In this document: positions 32,795-41,333 of the stretch, one piece after another
Layout: every line of letters begins with the position of its first letter
Numbering within the stretch: position 1 is the first letter of the stretch
Assembly: GCF_028207065.1 (NCBI RefSeq)
Contig: NZ_JAQLFP010000002.1
Span: forward strand, 38,546-102,545
Length of the DNA stretch: 64,000 nt
From: Collinsella aerofaciens
Lineage (GTDB): Bacteria > Actinomycetota > Coriobacteriia > Coriobacteriales > Coriobacteriaceae
Direction: 5' to 3'
Program-made: the position numbers and the translations under genes
The notes under the pieces: generated by a model
Database searches by the model: none
Told to the model about the DNA's origin: nothing
What the model saw: only the letters and a program-made list of their open reading frames with translations

Positions 32795-34644
32795 GAAAGA
32801 TCACTCTCCGTATAGGTTCTTTGGTATCCGAGCAAATATAGGCATATCCCAACGATTATAGAGGATAGGGTTCCCGCAACTGCCGCCTTGGCGGCGACCG
32901 CGGCTGCAAGGCTGGCAATTTCCATATGGTGTGCAAGACAGGATGCCGCTGCGCAGCCGATGCCGGTGACAGCGATGGCGGCGATGGCGGCAAGGTTTGA
33001 GCCCTGATCGGCACGCTTGACATGGGCATTGAGCAGCGCAGATGACGCCGCGGCAGTTGTCGCGACCAGCGCAAAGGCAGCCCAAAGGAGCGGGTCTTCC
33101 AGCGCTGCGGCAACGTTGCCGAGCCCCAGCACGCCTCCGGCTGAAAGCGCGACCGTGGCCAGACGGGCAAAAAGCGCGCCCATGCCCGTTGCCGCGGCGG
33201 CGCTTGCCGGGCCGAGCCAAAATGACGCGACGCCGGCGGCGACCCCAGCTGCCAGGAAGGTATTGCCGGTCAGACAGCCAAGCGCAAGCGCGCAGGTGAG
33301 TGCGGCGCTCGCGGCAGCCTCGGTGCGACCCCAGGCGATCCACCAACCGGACATGGCAGCGGCAAAGATCACCGCGACGGGCAACATCGACAGGATGCCC
33401 TGCGCCTGCATGGTGGCGTTGGCCATGAGCACCAAAAAGCCCACAGCCGAGATGGCCGAGCCAATCTGGGGGGCCAGGCCAGCCGCCGCTCCGATCGCGA
33501 TGGCCGCAATGACCAGGCCGGGAAGCGCCGCGACCCCGGCCGTTTGCATCAGCAAAAAGCTAAAGGTGCCGCACGTTAGCGCCGAGATAGCGTGCATGGT
33601 GTAGTCGCGCGCATGGCTCCAGCGCGTGCCCGCCCAGCCGAGCGCGGGGTCGACCTCGATGGCGTCGTCCTCGTAGTACGACGGCTCGATATCGTCGAGC
33701 TCTTGCTCGTCATCCGAAAGCTCGCCAACCATTTGCTCCAGACTGCGACGGCCCTCGCGCACGCTGCCCAGACCGGCAAGGAGTTGGTCGCAAAATGCCT
33801 CGATGCTGTTGGGGCGGTCCTGCGGCATGGGGGAGAGCGCGCTCATGAGCGCGGCCTCGGCTCCCGGGGGAAAGTGTGGTATCAGCTCGCTGGGATAGGT
33901 GGCGCCGCCGATGATGCGGTCGAGCGAGTCGGCGGGCGTGGCCGCCATAAAGGGAGCGCTGCCGCACAAGCCCTCGTAGATCACACAGGCGAGGGCAAAG
34001 ACATCGGCGCGCTCGTCGACCGTGCCGGTCTCGATATCGAGCTGCTCGGGCGGCATGTAGCCGATGGTGCCGCCGCGTGAGCCGCCAAAGCCACCGGCGG
34101 ACGACAGCCGCGCCATGCCAAAGTCGGTGAGCTTTACATTGCCCGAGTGGTCGATGAGCACGTTGGCGGGCTTAATGTCCAGGTGGAGTACGCCATTACT
34201 GTGGGCGAAGGTGAGCGCCTGGCCCAGGGCATCGGCAATGGCCGCGGCCTCGTCAAAGGTAAGTGAGTGGCCGTCCGCGCGGTGCAAAAACTCGGCCAGC
34301 GACATGCCATCGACATATTCCATAACCAGGTAGGCATAGGCTGTGTCGTGCGTAAAGTCGATAACCTGCACGATGTTGGGATGTTGAAGCATGGCGGCAG
34401 TGTGCGCCTCGCGCAGGACATCCATGATGTCGCTAGCGGGCATGCCGGCACCGTTGATAAGGGGGATGCGTTTAATGGCGACGCGGCGGCGCAGGTGCGT
34501 GTCGCGGCAGATCTCGATGGAGCCAAAACCGCCGGTCGCAAGTGTCTCGAGCGGCTGGTACCGCTTGAGCAGCTCGCGAGAGCTGGTGCCCTCCAAAGGA
34601 ACGTCCGGCGAGAACCGGGCGGTATGTTGCGAGAAAAGCGGCAT
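32791..34644 (-). CDS. Membrane Ser/Thr protein kinase
   Basis: A 617-residue protein. Kinase domain about 25-290: LATGGFGSIEI, VAIKRIPL, catalytic HLDIKPANVL (Leu replaces the usual Arg of HRD), LTDFGMAR and GTIGYMPPEQ. After an acidic linker (about 305-345) come about ten hydrophobic segments filling the C-terminal half, with no PASTA or other sensor domain recognised. First gene of the leftward cell-wall signalling operon, in the place occupied by PknA-like kinases elsewhere. ATG 34644 is chosen by GAGGG six bases upstream. HLD kinases lack the Arg that couples to activation-loop phosphorylation, so regulation may differ. Confidence 0.92.
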   Translation of the reverse strand: MPLFSQHTARFSPDVPLEGTSSRELLKRYQPLETLATGGFGSIEICRDTHLRRRVAIKRIPLINGAGMPASDIMDVLREAHTAAMLQHPNIVQVIDFTHDTAYAYLVMEYVDGMSLAEFLHRADGHSLTFDEAAAIADALGQALTFAHSNGVLHLDIKPANVLIDHSGNVKLTDFGMARLSSAGGFGGSRGGTIGYMPPEQLDIETGTVDERADVFALACVIYEGLCGSAPFMAATPADSLDRIIGGATYPSELIPHFPPGAEAALMSALSPMPQDRPNSIEAFCDQLLAGLGSVREGRRSLEQMVGELSDDEQELDDIEPSYYEDDAIEVDPALGWAGTRWSHARDYTMHAISALTCGTFSFLLMQTAGVAALPGLVIAAIAIGAAAGLAPQIGSAISAVGFLVLMANATMQAQGILSMLPVAVIFAAAMSGWWIAWGRTEAAASAALTCALALGCLTGNTFLAAGVAAGVASFWLGPASAAAATGMGALFARLATVALSAGGVLGLGNVAAALEDPLLWAAFALVATTAAASSALLNAHVKRADQGSNLAAIAAIAVTGIGCAAASCLAHHMEIASLAAAVAAKAAVAGTLSSIIVGICLYLLGYQRTYTESDLS

Positions 34645-34758
34645 GGCCAACCCTCGTGCGTTTAAAGTTCGTTTGCGAGCGGCGGGCGCGGGGCCGAGCC
34701 GTTCGCGGTGGCATAGATGCTGCTAGTGTAGCACGCTCGGGCAGATGGCGAGGATAGC

Positions 34759-34941
34759 GGGATGCGAGGTGGCCCGATCGATTCGGCCCGTTTCGGCTCG
34801 TTTGGAAAGCGCATCTCAGTTTTCAGCCAAATTATGGGATGCGCTTTCCAAATGGGGTGGGCTGCGGAAACTGCATCCCAGAATATTGCCCTGGAACGGG
34901 ATGCGCTTTCCGAACCGGCGTCCAAAAGGAAACCGCATCCC
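34759..34941. repeat. Second array of palindromes with 62 bp period
   Basis: Same family as 10318-10516: GGGATGCGCTTTCC at 34836 and 34898 (62 apart) and inverted GGAAANNGCATCCC-type arms at 34804, 34866 and 34928, again with exactly 18 bases from the inverted arm to the next unit. The first unit (34759) is degenerate. It occupies most of the 439-base gap 34645-35083 between divergent genes. Confidence 0.82.
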
Positions 34942-35058
34942 GCTTTGATGTGGGGACTGCGAACAAAAGCCGGACCGTGATCTGGCGCGGATTGGAGTTC
35001 GCCTGAATCATTGATGCTGGCTGGTGTGAGAACAGAGATAAACGAGCGGCTCGAGCGA

Positions 35059-35064
35059 TATAAT
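35059..35064 (+). promoter_or_regulatory. -10 box of the LuxR-type regulator gene
   Basis: TATAAT at 35059-35064. It overlaps the in-frame ATG at 35063, so that codon would lie upstream of the transcript start; this favours ATG 35084, which has GGAGG (35075-35079). Confidence 0.5.
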
Positions 35065-35083
35065 GACACGCTATGGAGGCCGT

Positions 35084-37219
35084 ATGCTCTTTTCCCGCCG
35101 TTCTGCTACATTTGCCTGCGCCATTGCGCTTGTCGTAATGGCGGTCACCCCTTATCACCGGTTTTCATCTTCAATCGGCCTAGCGTCAGGTGCAATGACC
35201 TGGCTCGTTATCCTGGGCGCATGCCTCGCGGCGTTTGTTCATGGTGCTGCGCTATGCAAGGGGGGAATGAGAAGGCCGAGGCATCTCGGTGCCATCGGTG
35301 TTTTCCTTGGTGTTATTGCAACGGTTCCCGAATGGGCCGACCTGGCTTTCTATGCTCGCGGAGACTCTATTCCAATCGTGTTTGCACCGATTTGGTTGTT
35401 ACATGGCGTTTCGTGTGTCTCGTGCTTTGTTGGATCGCTGCTTCTCTCATATGTTATTTGGGGCACGGCGGACTCTCCTTTGACGCAGAGGTCGACACGG
35501 ACTGACGAAAGGGAAACTCGTCACCCGCAGGACGCGATTTTTACAGAAACAATAGCCGTCATGTCTTGCCTGCTGTTTTGCTGTCGAGTTTCATGGAGAG
35601 TCGTTCCCGAGCCATGGGGGATGCCCCCTGTAACGGCCGCGTCAATTGGCCTTGCGCTTTTAATTCCGTTGGTCTATCTCGCATTGACTGTGGCCCCGCC
35701 GTTTTGCCGCCCTCGTGCCTTTGGCCATGGGCGGCGCGACGTGTTTGCCCGTTCTGCGCTCGTGGCAGTCCCTATTGGCCTTGTTCCGGCTGTTGAGGCG
35801 GCATACTTCGCAAGCGATGCCGTGGTCATTGCATTGCTGGCGATGGGGTCCGTTATCGCTGCTGCCTTCGTATGCATGTTGCTAAGGGGGAAACGGGACA
35901 ACAATTCGGATATCGCCTGTGCGTCCGACACATTCGATGCGGGGGTGTTTTCCCCTGCCCTGTCGCCTAGAGAAGAGCAGTTTGTTCGACTGCTGCTCAA
36001 AGGGAAAACGCCGGCGGAAATTGCCAAGGAGACGGATACGAAGCCATCGACGGTGAGAACAACGCTTCACCGAGCATACGGGAAGGCATCGGTTGCAGGC
36101 TCACGCGAGCTCGTGGCGTTGTTTGCGGGTGAGGGCGATACTGTAGGGCATGAGCTGCCGCAGCGGCATGCTGACGATATGGCGGCATCAGCTCGAACGC
36201 GCCGGCTGTTTCGATACCTGCTCACATTATTTTTTATCCTCCTTGCGGCGGGGCCCTTGGTAATGGCGGATAGCGATTGGGGGTCCGGTGTTTCGCGGGC
36301 TGTCGCCTTTTCCCTCTTAAGCTACGCATTGGGCCTCGGACTGCTTCTGTCGCTATGCTACGCGGGTGGAAAAGCGAATCGTGGCGCTGCGCTGGATAGA
36401 GCAGGTGAAGCGATTTGGCTCGGAAGCCCGTACGTATGGGCGATGCTATCTGCTGTGGAATGGTCTTTTATCTATATCGCGGCATGGAGGTGCATACGCG
36501 ATCCGTTGATGGCCGTGCCAGTCCTGGTTTGCGGCGTGGCGTCTATGGCTTCGCTCGCCGTTGAGCTGCGTCCGTTTAAGGTGCGTGCTCGTACCCGGTC
36601 TATCGTGCCGTTGGTGTCAATGGGCATGGTTGCCTTAATCTATGCGGCCGCTAGGGGGCGAATCCACGGGCTTGCGGTGCTGATGGGGATGTTGCTCACA
36701 TATAAGGTGCTGCGAAGCTGTCCGCAGCGCAAAATGCTTGGGATATGGATGCTTTGCTTCGGGGCGACGGCTCCTGTTTGGGTCGTCTTGCTCAATATGG
36801 CGCAGGATCTGACGGTTTACGAGCCGTTGTTCCTCGCGTCGTTGTTGGGGCATAGTTCGGCTGTCAATGTCGTCGTGGCAACGGTGATCGTCTGCTGGTC
36901 TGCGCCCATGTTAGTCACGCACATCGCGCTCACCCGCTCGGTTGAGGACGAGAAGGCTGTCTTGGAGTACCGCGCGAACGGGTCCACCGAAACGGCCCGC
37001 GTGCGCCAGCTGGCTCTGCTTACGTCGCGCTCCCTTTCCGATGTTCAGTCGCAAATCTTGCTGATGACGGCAGAGGGCGCAACGACAAAGGCTATTGCGG
37101 AGGACGTCGGTTACGCTGCATCTACGGTGCAAGCACTGCGGTCTGCATCTTACCGCCAGTTGAGGATCAAGAATAAAGCGGAGCTTGTTTCATTGTTATC
37201 GCAGGTAGATAACGTGTAA
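35084..37219 (+). CDS. Duplicated-module membrane LuxR-type regulator
   Basis: A 711-residue protein made of two like halves. Residues about 1-290: about seven membrane helices, then a LuxR-type HTH near 294-340 (SPREEQFVRLLLKGKTPAEI, then KPSTVRTTLHRAYGKA). Residues about 370-640: a second helix bundle, then a second HTH near 650-705 (LSDVQSQILLMTAEGATTKA, then YAASTVQALRSASYRQL). Coriobacteriia have many regulators with one membrane bundle and one C-terminal LuxR HTH; this looks like a fusion or internal duplication, and the HTH in the middle would be flanked by membrane on both sides. The next genes are an ABC exporter cassette, a plausible target. Confidence 0.82.
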   Translation: MLFSRRSATFACAIALVVMAVTPYHRFSSSIGLASGAMTWLVILGACLAAFVHGAALCKGGMRRPRHLGAIGVFLGVIATVPEWADLAFYARGDSIPIVFAPIWLLHGVSCVSCFVGSLLLSYVIWGTADSPLTQRSTRTDERETRHPQDAIFTETIAVMSCLLFCCRVSWRVVPEPWGMPPVTAASIGLALLIPLVYLALTVAPPFCRPRAFGHGRRDVFARSALVAVPIGLVPAVEAAYFASDAVVIALLAMGSVIAAAFVCMLLRGKRDNNSDIACASDTFDAGVFSPALSPREEQFVRLLLKGKTPAEIAKETDTKPSTVRTTLHRAYGKASVAGSRELVALFAGEGDTVGHELPQRHADDMAASARTRRLFRYLLTLFFILLAAGPLVMADSDWGSGVSRAVAFSLLSYALGLGLLLSLCYAGGKANRGAALDRAGEAIWLGSPYVWAMLSAVEWSFIYIAAWRCIRDPLMAVPVLVCGVASMASLAVELRPFKVRARTRSIVPLVSMGMVALIYAAARGRIHGLAVLMGMLLTYKVLRSCPQRKMLGIWMLCFGATAPVWVVLLNMAQDLTVYEPLFLASLLGHSSAVNVVVATVIVCWSAPMLVTHIALTRSVEDEKAVLEYRANGSTETARVRQLALLTSRSLSDVQSQILLMTAEGATTKAIAEDVGYAASTVQALRSASYRQLRIKNKAELVSLLSQVDNV

Positions 37220-37371
37220 ACGCCTGAGCGATTAACTCAATAGCGGGTGTTTACAGACATCATTCTCTATTCATGCAAAGGTTGCCGTGCGCCGACGCAT
37301 CATTAACCGCTTGTGATTAGGGCCGGGTCGAGCGTTGCTGCTCGGCCTGGCCAATAGGAGGGTGATGTCGC

Positions 37372-38253
37372 TTGAATGGAAATCTATTACGGCACGAGTT
37401 GTCCAAGATATTTGGCAATCCTATATTTGCGTTGACCCTTATGGTTGCAACTGCAATTTCGATGGCGGCTGCCATTGAGGCATGGTGGACGCTCGAGACT
37501 GAACGCAAACAGCTGCTATCTTTTGGCTACGGCATTGGTCTGCAGTCTCAGACATACCTCGGCCAAACGCGTGAAAGTAGCTTTGGTAACTGGATTGTTG
37601 TGGGCGCGAACGCGCCGTTGCTAGCGTCGGTGTTTTTCTATGCGCTGCCGTTGCTTGCCATGTTGGCCGGGTCGTGGTCATGCCTGTCCGAGCGTTTGAG
37701 CGGTTACGAGGCACAGATCTGCACGCGTGTTTCTAGAAATGCGTACGTGAACGTGAAGATGCTGTCTGCTTTCCTCTCTGCGTTTGCGGTCACGGCTATT
37801 CCGCTACTCGTGAACTTTCTGATTGTCTCCATGCTGTTTCCCGCGTATCTCCCCCGGGTCGATGAATCGACTTACGTCGGACTCTATCTGCATAGCTATT
37901 TTTCTGGTCTGTTTTATTCCCGGCCTCTGTTATACGTGCTGGTTTATACGCTGTTCGATGCGGTGACGCTGGGGGTTCTATCCATGGCCGTGACCGGTCT
38001 GTCGGTTGTGTTTCGCAGCAGAATCAAGGCGATGGTCGTTCCATATCTGATTATGGTTGCATGGCACTTTGTTAACGATTGGATTTTTAGCGTCCTTTCA
38101 TGCGTCGGCTTTAACTGCAACATTCTTAACAGCATCAGGTCGGAATCGCTAAATAACTGGCCCGACATCCGAGCGGGGGTTGCGGAAATCATCTTGCTGT
38201 TCGTCTTTTCTTTGGTTTCCGCGAGATTCTTAAAAAGGCGCGAGGTGGTCTGA
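37372..38253 (+). CDS. ABC-type exporter membrane protein 1
   Basis: A 293-residue protein with about six membrane helices (LTLMVATAISMAAAIEAWW, SVFFYALPLLAMLAGSW, IILLFVFSLVSARFL). TTG 37372 lies 9 bases after AGGAGGG; no ATG is in frame nearby. I infer a permease from its coupling to a second membrane protein and an ATPase gene. A GC-rich hairpin (about 37320-37352) lies just before the ribosome site. Distantly like ABC-2 permeases of bacteriocin or lipid exporters. Confidence 0.78.
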   Translation: MNGNLLRHELSKIFGNPIFALTLMVATAISMAAAIEAWWTLETERKQLLSFGYGIGLQSQTYLGQTRESSFGNWIVVGANAPLLASVFFYALPLLAMLAGSWSCLSERLSGYEAQICTRVSRNAYVNVKMLSAFLSAFAVTAIPLLVNFLIVSMLFPAYLPRVDESTYVGLYLHSYFSGLFYSRPLLYVLVYTLFDAVTLGVLSMAVTGLSVVFRSRIKAMVVPYLIMVAWHFVNDWIFSVLSCVGFNCNILNSIRSESLNNWPDIRAGVAEIILLFVFSLVSARFLKRREVV

Positions 38254-39089
38254 TGCTGTTTAGGCTGGTCGCCGCGGACCTGAGGACCGTTTTGAAGAAG
38301 AACATCATCACTTTTATTGCAATTGCGGCAGTGACCGTTGCGAACTTGGTGTACGCCTACGGATTGTCTTCTGTGTATGGGGTTAGAACGGATACCTTGG
38401 GGTTTGCGGATAATCTTGCGCTCGTGTTTGCCGGATCTGCTCCGTTTGAGCCTAGGCCCGGGGTCATGTTTGTGCCTCCGCTAGGATGGCTATTTCTCAT
38501 TCTGCTTATTCTCTATACAACACTCGACTATCCGACCGAATCGTTGCACGGGTTTGGTTTGCAAGCGCTTGTTCGATGCCGGGCAAGAACCCTTTGGTGG
38601 GTCTCGCGTTTTATCTTGGTGGCGGCAGTAACGGCATTTTCACTGCTCGTGGTGGTTTGCTCTGATGTGATTTGGAGCTTGGTGGTGAGCTCCTCGTTCA
38701 GCGCGGTCATTCATGGTGAGTCGCTTCAACTGGCTAATTTGGCGCCGTGGTTTCTCAAAGCTGCCGAGGCAGATGCGCTGCCGTTTTTCATAGGTCTCTT
38801 ATTTGCTTTTGAGGCGCTTGCGTTTGCGCAGGCAGCGGTTGGGTTTGTGCTTGGGTCGTCAGTCTCGTTTGTGGTTTTAATGAGCTACCTGATCTGCTCG
38901 GCATATGCACGACATTGGGCGCTATTGGGTAACGCCTTGATGCTGTTGCGCTGGGGTGGAATTGTCAAAGAGGGAATCGCGGCGGGCTCGAGTGTCTTGT
39001 CATCAATTGGGCTTATGTCGTTATGCCTATCGTTGGGTGGACTGTGGTTTCGAAGGGCCGACCTTATAGAAAAGGGGGACAAGATATGA
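38253..39089 (+). CDS. ABC-type exporter membrane protein 2
   Basis: A 278-residue protein with about six hydrophobic segments (NIITFIAIAAVTVANLVYAY; FILVAAVTAFSLLVVVCSDV; ASSVLSSIGLMSLCLSLGG). It begins inside the stop of the preceding gene (TGATG). Likely second permease half. It overlaps the ATPase gene by 4 bases at its end. Confidence 0.78.
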   Translation: MLFRLVAADLRTVLKKNIITFIAIAAVTVANLVYAYGLSSVYGVRTDTLGFADNLALVFAGSAPFEPRPGVMFVPPLGWLFLILLILYTTLDYPTESLHGFGLQALVRCRARTLWWVSRFILVAAVTAFSLLVVVCSDVIWSLVVSSSFSAVIHGESLQLANLAPWFLKAAEADALPFFIGLLFAFEALAFAQAAVGFVLGSSVSFVVLMSYLICSAYARHWALLGNALMLLRWGGIVKEGIAAGSSVLSSIGLMSLCLSLGGLWFRRADLIEKGDKI

Positions 39090-39730
39090 GTGTGATCGTA
39101 AGGGGCGTATCGAAGCGCATGGGTAAAAACGATGTCCTGCGCAACGTGTCCATCGAGGTTGACCCTGGGACCGTGGTCGGGCTTCAGGGGATAAACGGTT
39201 CGGGTAAGACCATGCTCATGCGAGCGGTTTGCGGGTTGATCAAGCCTACCGAAGGCGAAATCTCTATCGATGGCCAAAGGCTTGGGGCGGACATCTCGTT
39301 CCCGCCGAGTCTGGGGATGTTGATCGAGGCGCCTTCCTTTTTGGGATATCTGTCTGGCTACGACAATCTGAAGCTCATCGCTCAGATCAAGGGCGTTGCC
39401 ACCCCCGAGGACATTCGCTCTGCCCTGCGGCTCGTGGGGCTCGATGCAGACGAAAAAAAGAAGTTCCGAGCATACTCGCTTGGGATGAAGCAGCGTCTGG
39501 GGATAGCTGCGGCAATTATGGAGAAGCCGAAGCTGCTTGTTCTCGATGAGCCAACGAATGCCCTCGACGAAGCGGGCGTTGAAATGCTCAAGCGCGTTGT
39601 GGCGATGGCGGCATCAACGGGTCGTGAGGTCCTTCTGTCCAGCCATGACGGAGAGGTGCTCGAGGAACTGGCCGATCGGGTTTACTGCATGCGCGACGGT
39701 GCCGTTGTGAAAGTTCGGGAAAGGTCGTGA
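39086..39730 (+). CDS. ABC transporter ATP-binding protein
   Basis: A 214-residue ATPase: Walker A GINGSGKTMLM, a signature variant YSLGMKQRLGIAAA (LSGGQ replaced by YSLGM, common in CcmA/drug-export ATPases), Walker B KLLVLDEPTNALD, H-loop SSHDGE. ATG 39086 (ATGA overlap) is chosen over a longer in-frame start. It energises the two permeases upstream; the substrate is unknown, possibly a peptide or lipid. Confidence 0.94.
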   Translation: MSVIVRGVSKRMGKNDVLRNVSIEVDPGTVVGLQGINGSGKTMLMRAVCGLIKPTEGEISIDGQRLGADISFPPSLGMLIEAPSFLGYLSGYDNLKLIAQIKGVATPEDIRSALRLVGLDADEKKKFRAYSLGMKQRLGIAAAIMEKPKLLVLDEPTNALDEAGVEMLKRVVAMAASTGREVLLSSHDGEVLEELADRVYCMRDGAVVKVRERS

Positions 39731-40395
39731 GCGCGATGAAGAAGACCCTGTGGACGAGAAGATCGGCGCTCGCGCTTTTTTGCTGTGCTGCTACCGGCCT
39801 TGCGGGCATGAGGGTGAGCGTCGTTAACGGGAACCGGACGGTCATTCCTGAGAAATATTACGCGGAGGGCGAATGGCTCTCGATGGATGGAGCGTTTCTG
39901 GGGTCGAAGGATGTGGTGACTGATGGGTATTCGTTTTGCATAGACGGGGCAGAGTTGCTCACGCCGCGCGAGTATCTCAAACGAGCACATGACGATTATT
40001 CAAAATATGGCACCGTGGATACGAAAACGAGACTGAAGGATGCCGACATCACGTGCGTTATCGCCGTAAAGATGCGTGTCAGAAATAGGGATAATATCGA
40101 CGGTGGAATCAAAGCGTATGTTTGGCATCTGGTTCCGGAGTCTGCGCCAAACTATGATTTTGTAGTCAATACCGATCTGATAACGCAAGCCATGCCGGTC
40201 CTTGGCGGCTCTGCTGCGTTTGCCGTGGAGGTTGGGGCAGAAAACGAGTTGCTCGTCCCATTTATGATGCAGAACACCAACGACTATTTCGAAGGTTACG
40301 AGACCGTCCGTTTTGAGAAAGCATTTCCCGGGACTTACACGATGAAGATGACCGATCTGCCGGAGCGGAGGCTCTTAAGGTTTGAAGTGAAATAG
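39727..40395 (+). CDS. Exported accessory protein of the ABC cassette
   Basis: A 222-residue protein starting at GTG 39727 in a 4-base overlap (ATG 39736 is an alternative). The N-terminus (KKTLWTRRSALALFCCAATG) is a signal or anchor with Cys-Cys; the lipobox is poor. The rest is a beta-rich domain (LKDADITCVIAVKMRVRNRD; AVEVGAENELLVPFMMQN). It may belong to DUF5028-like proteins that accompany such exporters, but I am not sure. Translation coupled to the ATPase suggests an extracellular partner. Confidence 0.65.
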   Translation: MSAMKKTLWTRRSALALFCCAATGLAGMRVSVVNGNRTVIPEKYYAEGEWLSMDGAFLGSKDVVTDGYSFCIDGAELLTPREYLKRAHDDYSKYGTVDTKTRLKDADITCVIAVKMRVRNRDNIDGGIKAYVWHLVPESAPNYDFVVNTDLITQAMPVLGGSAAFAVEVGAENELLVPFMMQNTNDYFEGYETVRFEKAFPGTYTMKMTDLPERRLLRFEVK

Positions 40396-40435
40396 CTCGA
40401 GAGCAAGGCAAAACGGGTCCATTGGCGGTACGCGT

Positions 40436-40469
40436 GCCCGATTCCAGGCGCCCCGGCCCGGAATCGGGC
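40436..40469. terminator. GC-rich hairpin between convergent genes
   Basis: GCCCGATTCC (40436-40445) and GGAATCGGGC (40460-40469), 14-nt loop, no T-run. It lies between convergent genes ending at 40395 and 40501. Confidence 0.4.
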
Positions 40470-40500
40470 GCGGGACGAGGCGCCTTCGGTGTCGGCCGGC

Positions 40501-41217
40501 CTACCGCTTCTTCTTGCTCTTCTTCTGCTTGCGCTGCTTGCCCTTGGTCTCCTGGGGCTTGTCGCCCTGTTTTGCTTCGGCAGCGGCCTTTTCTGCCTTC
40601 ATCTTCTTGCGTTTGGTCTCGATGCGGAGTTTTTTGTTGATGCGCGCCTTAAGGAAGGGACCGAACTGCTCGGCATCGCCGCGGACAAAGGTGTCCTTAG
40701 GGATCGTCACGCCCTGGTCGGCGAACATGGCCACAAAGATGCGCTCGCCGTCGAGCACGTGGTCGAGCTTTTCAAACGGGAAGAACTGCGACTTGCCGCT
40801 CGTGCCCCAAACCATCAGGCCGTCCTCGTTGGCGGCGACGCGGCGATAGCGGCCACCCATGGACTCGTCGGCCTCAACGGCGTCGATAAAGTCGCGGGCG
40901 AGGGTGTGGTGCAGGTTTTTGCTCCACCAGGCCAAAAAGGCGCCGAATACGATCAAGACGACGCCAAACTTGATCCAGTTGCCGCCGGCCACCAGCATGC
41001 CGATGCCGATGAGCGCGGCAATTGCCGCGGCGACATACAGCGAGCCGCGACGCCTGGGCGAGGCGACCAGGCGGGCGAAGTCGGTGACGAGGTCGTTTTC
41101 GTATTGGTACTCGTTGAGGTACAGGATGCCGTCGTCGGCTGCGGCCTGCTCCTCGAGCGCGACCTCGACCTGGTCGGCTGCTTCGGAGGGAACGAGGTTG
41201 CTCTCTGCGTCTGCCAT
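40501..41217 (-). CDS. YcxB-like membrane protein
   Basis: A 238-residue protein: acidic N-terminus, two membrane helices at about 60-100 (SLYVAAAIAALIGIGMLVAG; FGVVLIVFGAFLAWW), then a YcxB-type domain (GKSQFFPFEKLDHVLDGERI; FVAMFADQGVTIPKDTF) and a very basic Lys-rich tail (KQRKQKKSKKKR). Function unknown. It is divergent from dnaX; I looked for the SRP RNA gene in this 116-base gap and did not find it. Confidence 0.75.
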   Translation of the reverse strand: MADAESNLVPSEAADQVEVALEEQAAADDGILYLNEYQYENDLVTDFARLVASPRRRGSLYVAAAIAALIGIGMLVAGGNWIKFGVVLIVFGAFLAWWSKNLHHTLARDFIDAVEADESMGGRYRRVAANEDGLMVWGTSGKSQFFPFEKLDHVLDGERIFVAMFADQGVTIPKDTFVRGDAEQFGPFLKARINKKLRIETKRKKMKAEKAAAEAKQGDKPQETKGKQRKQKKSKKKR

Positions 41218-41333
41218 GCTCTTTGGACTCCTATCGCGGCGGGCTCGCCGTACGGGTTATTATGGAATGCAGTATGCCGTGCGACCGCATGGCCGCCGCG
41301 GCAACAAGACTCAGTATACCCGGGGGAGCACCC

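Noticed and set aside
41218..41333. SRP (4.5S) RNA gene beside dnaX
   Set aside because: The gap is only 116 bases and lacks the conserved SRP RNA tip loop; nothing fits.
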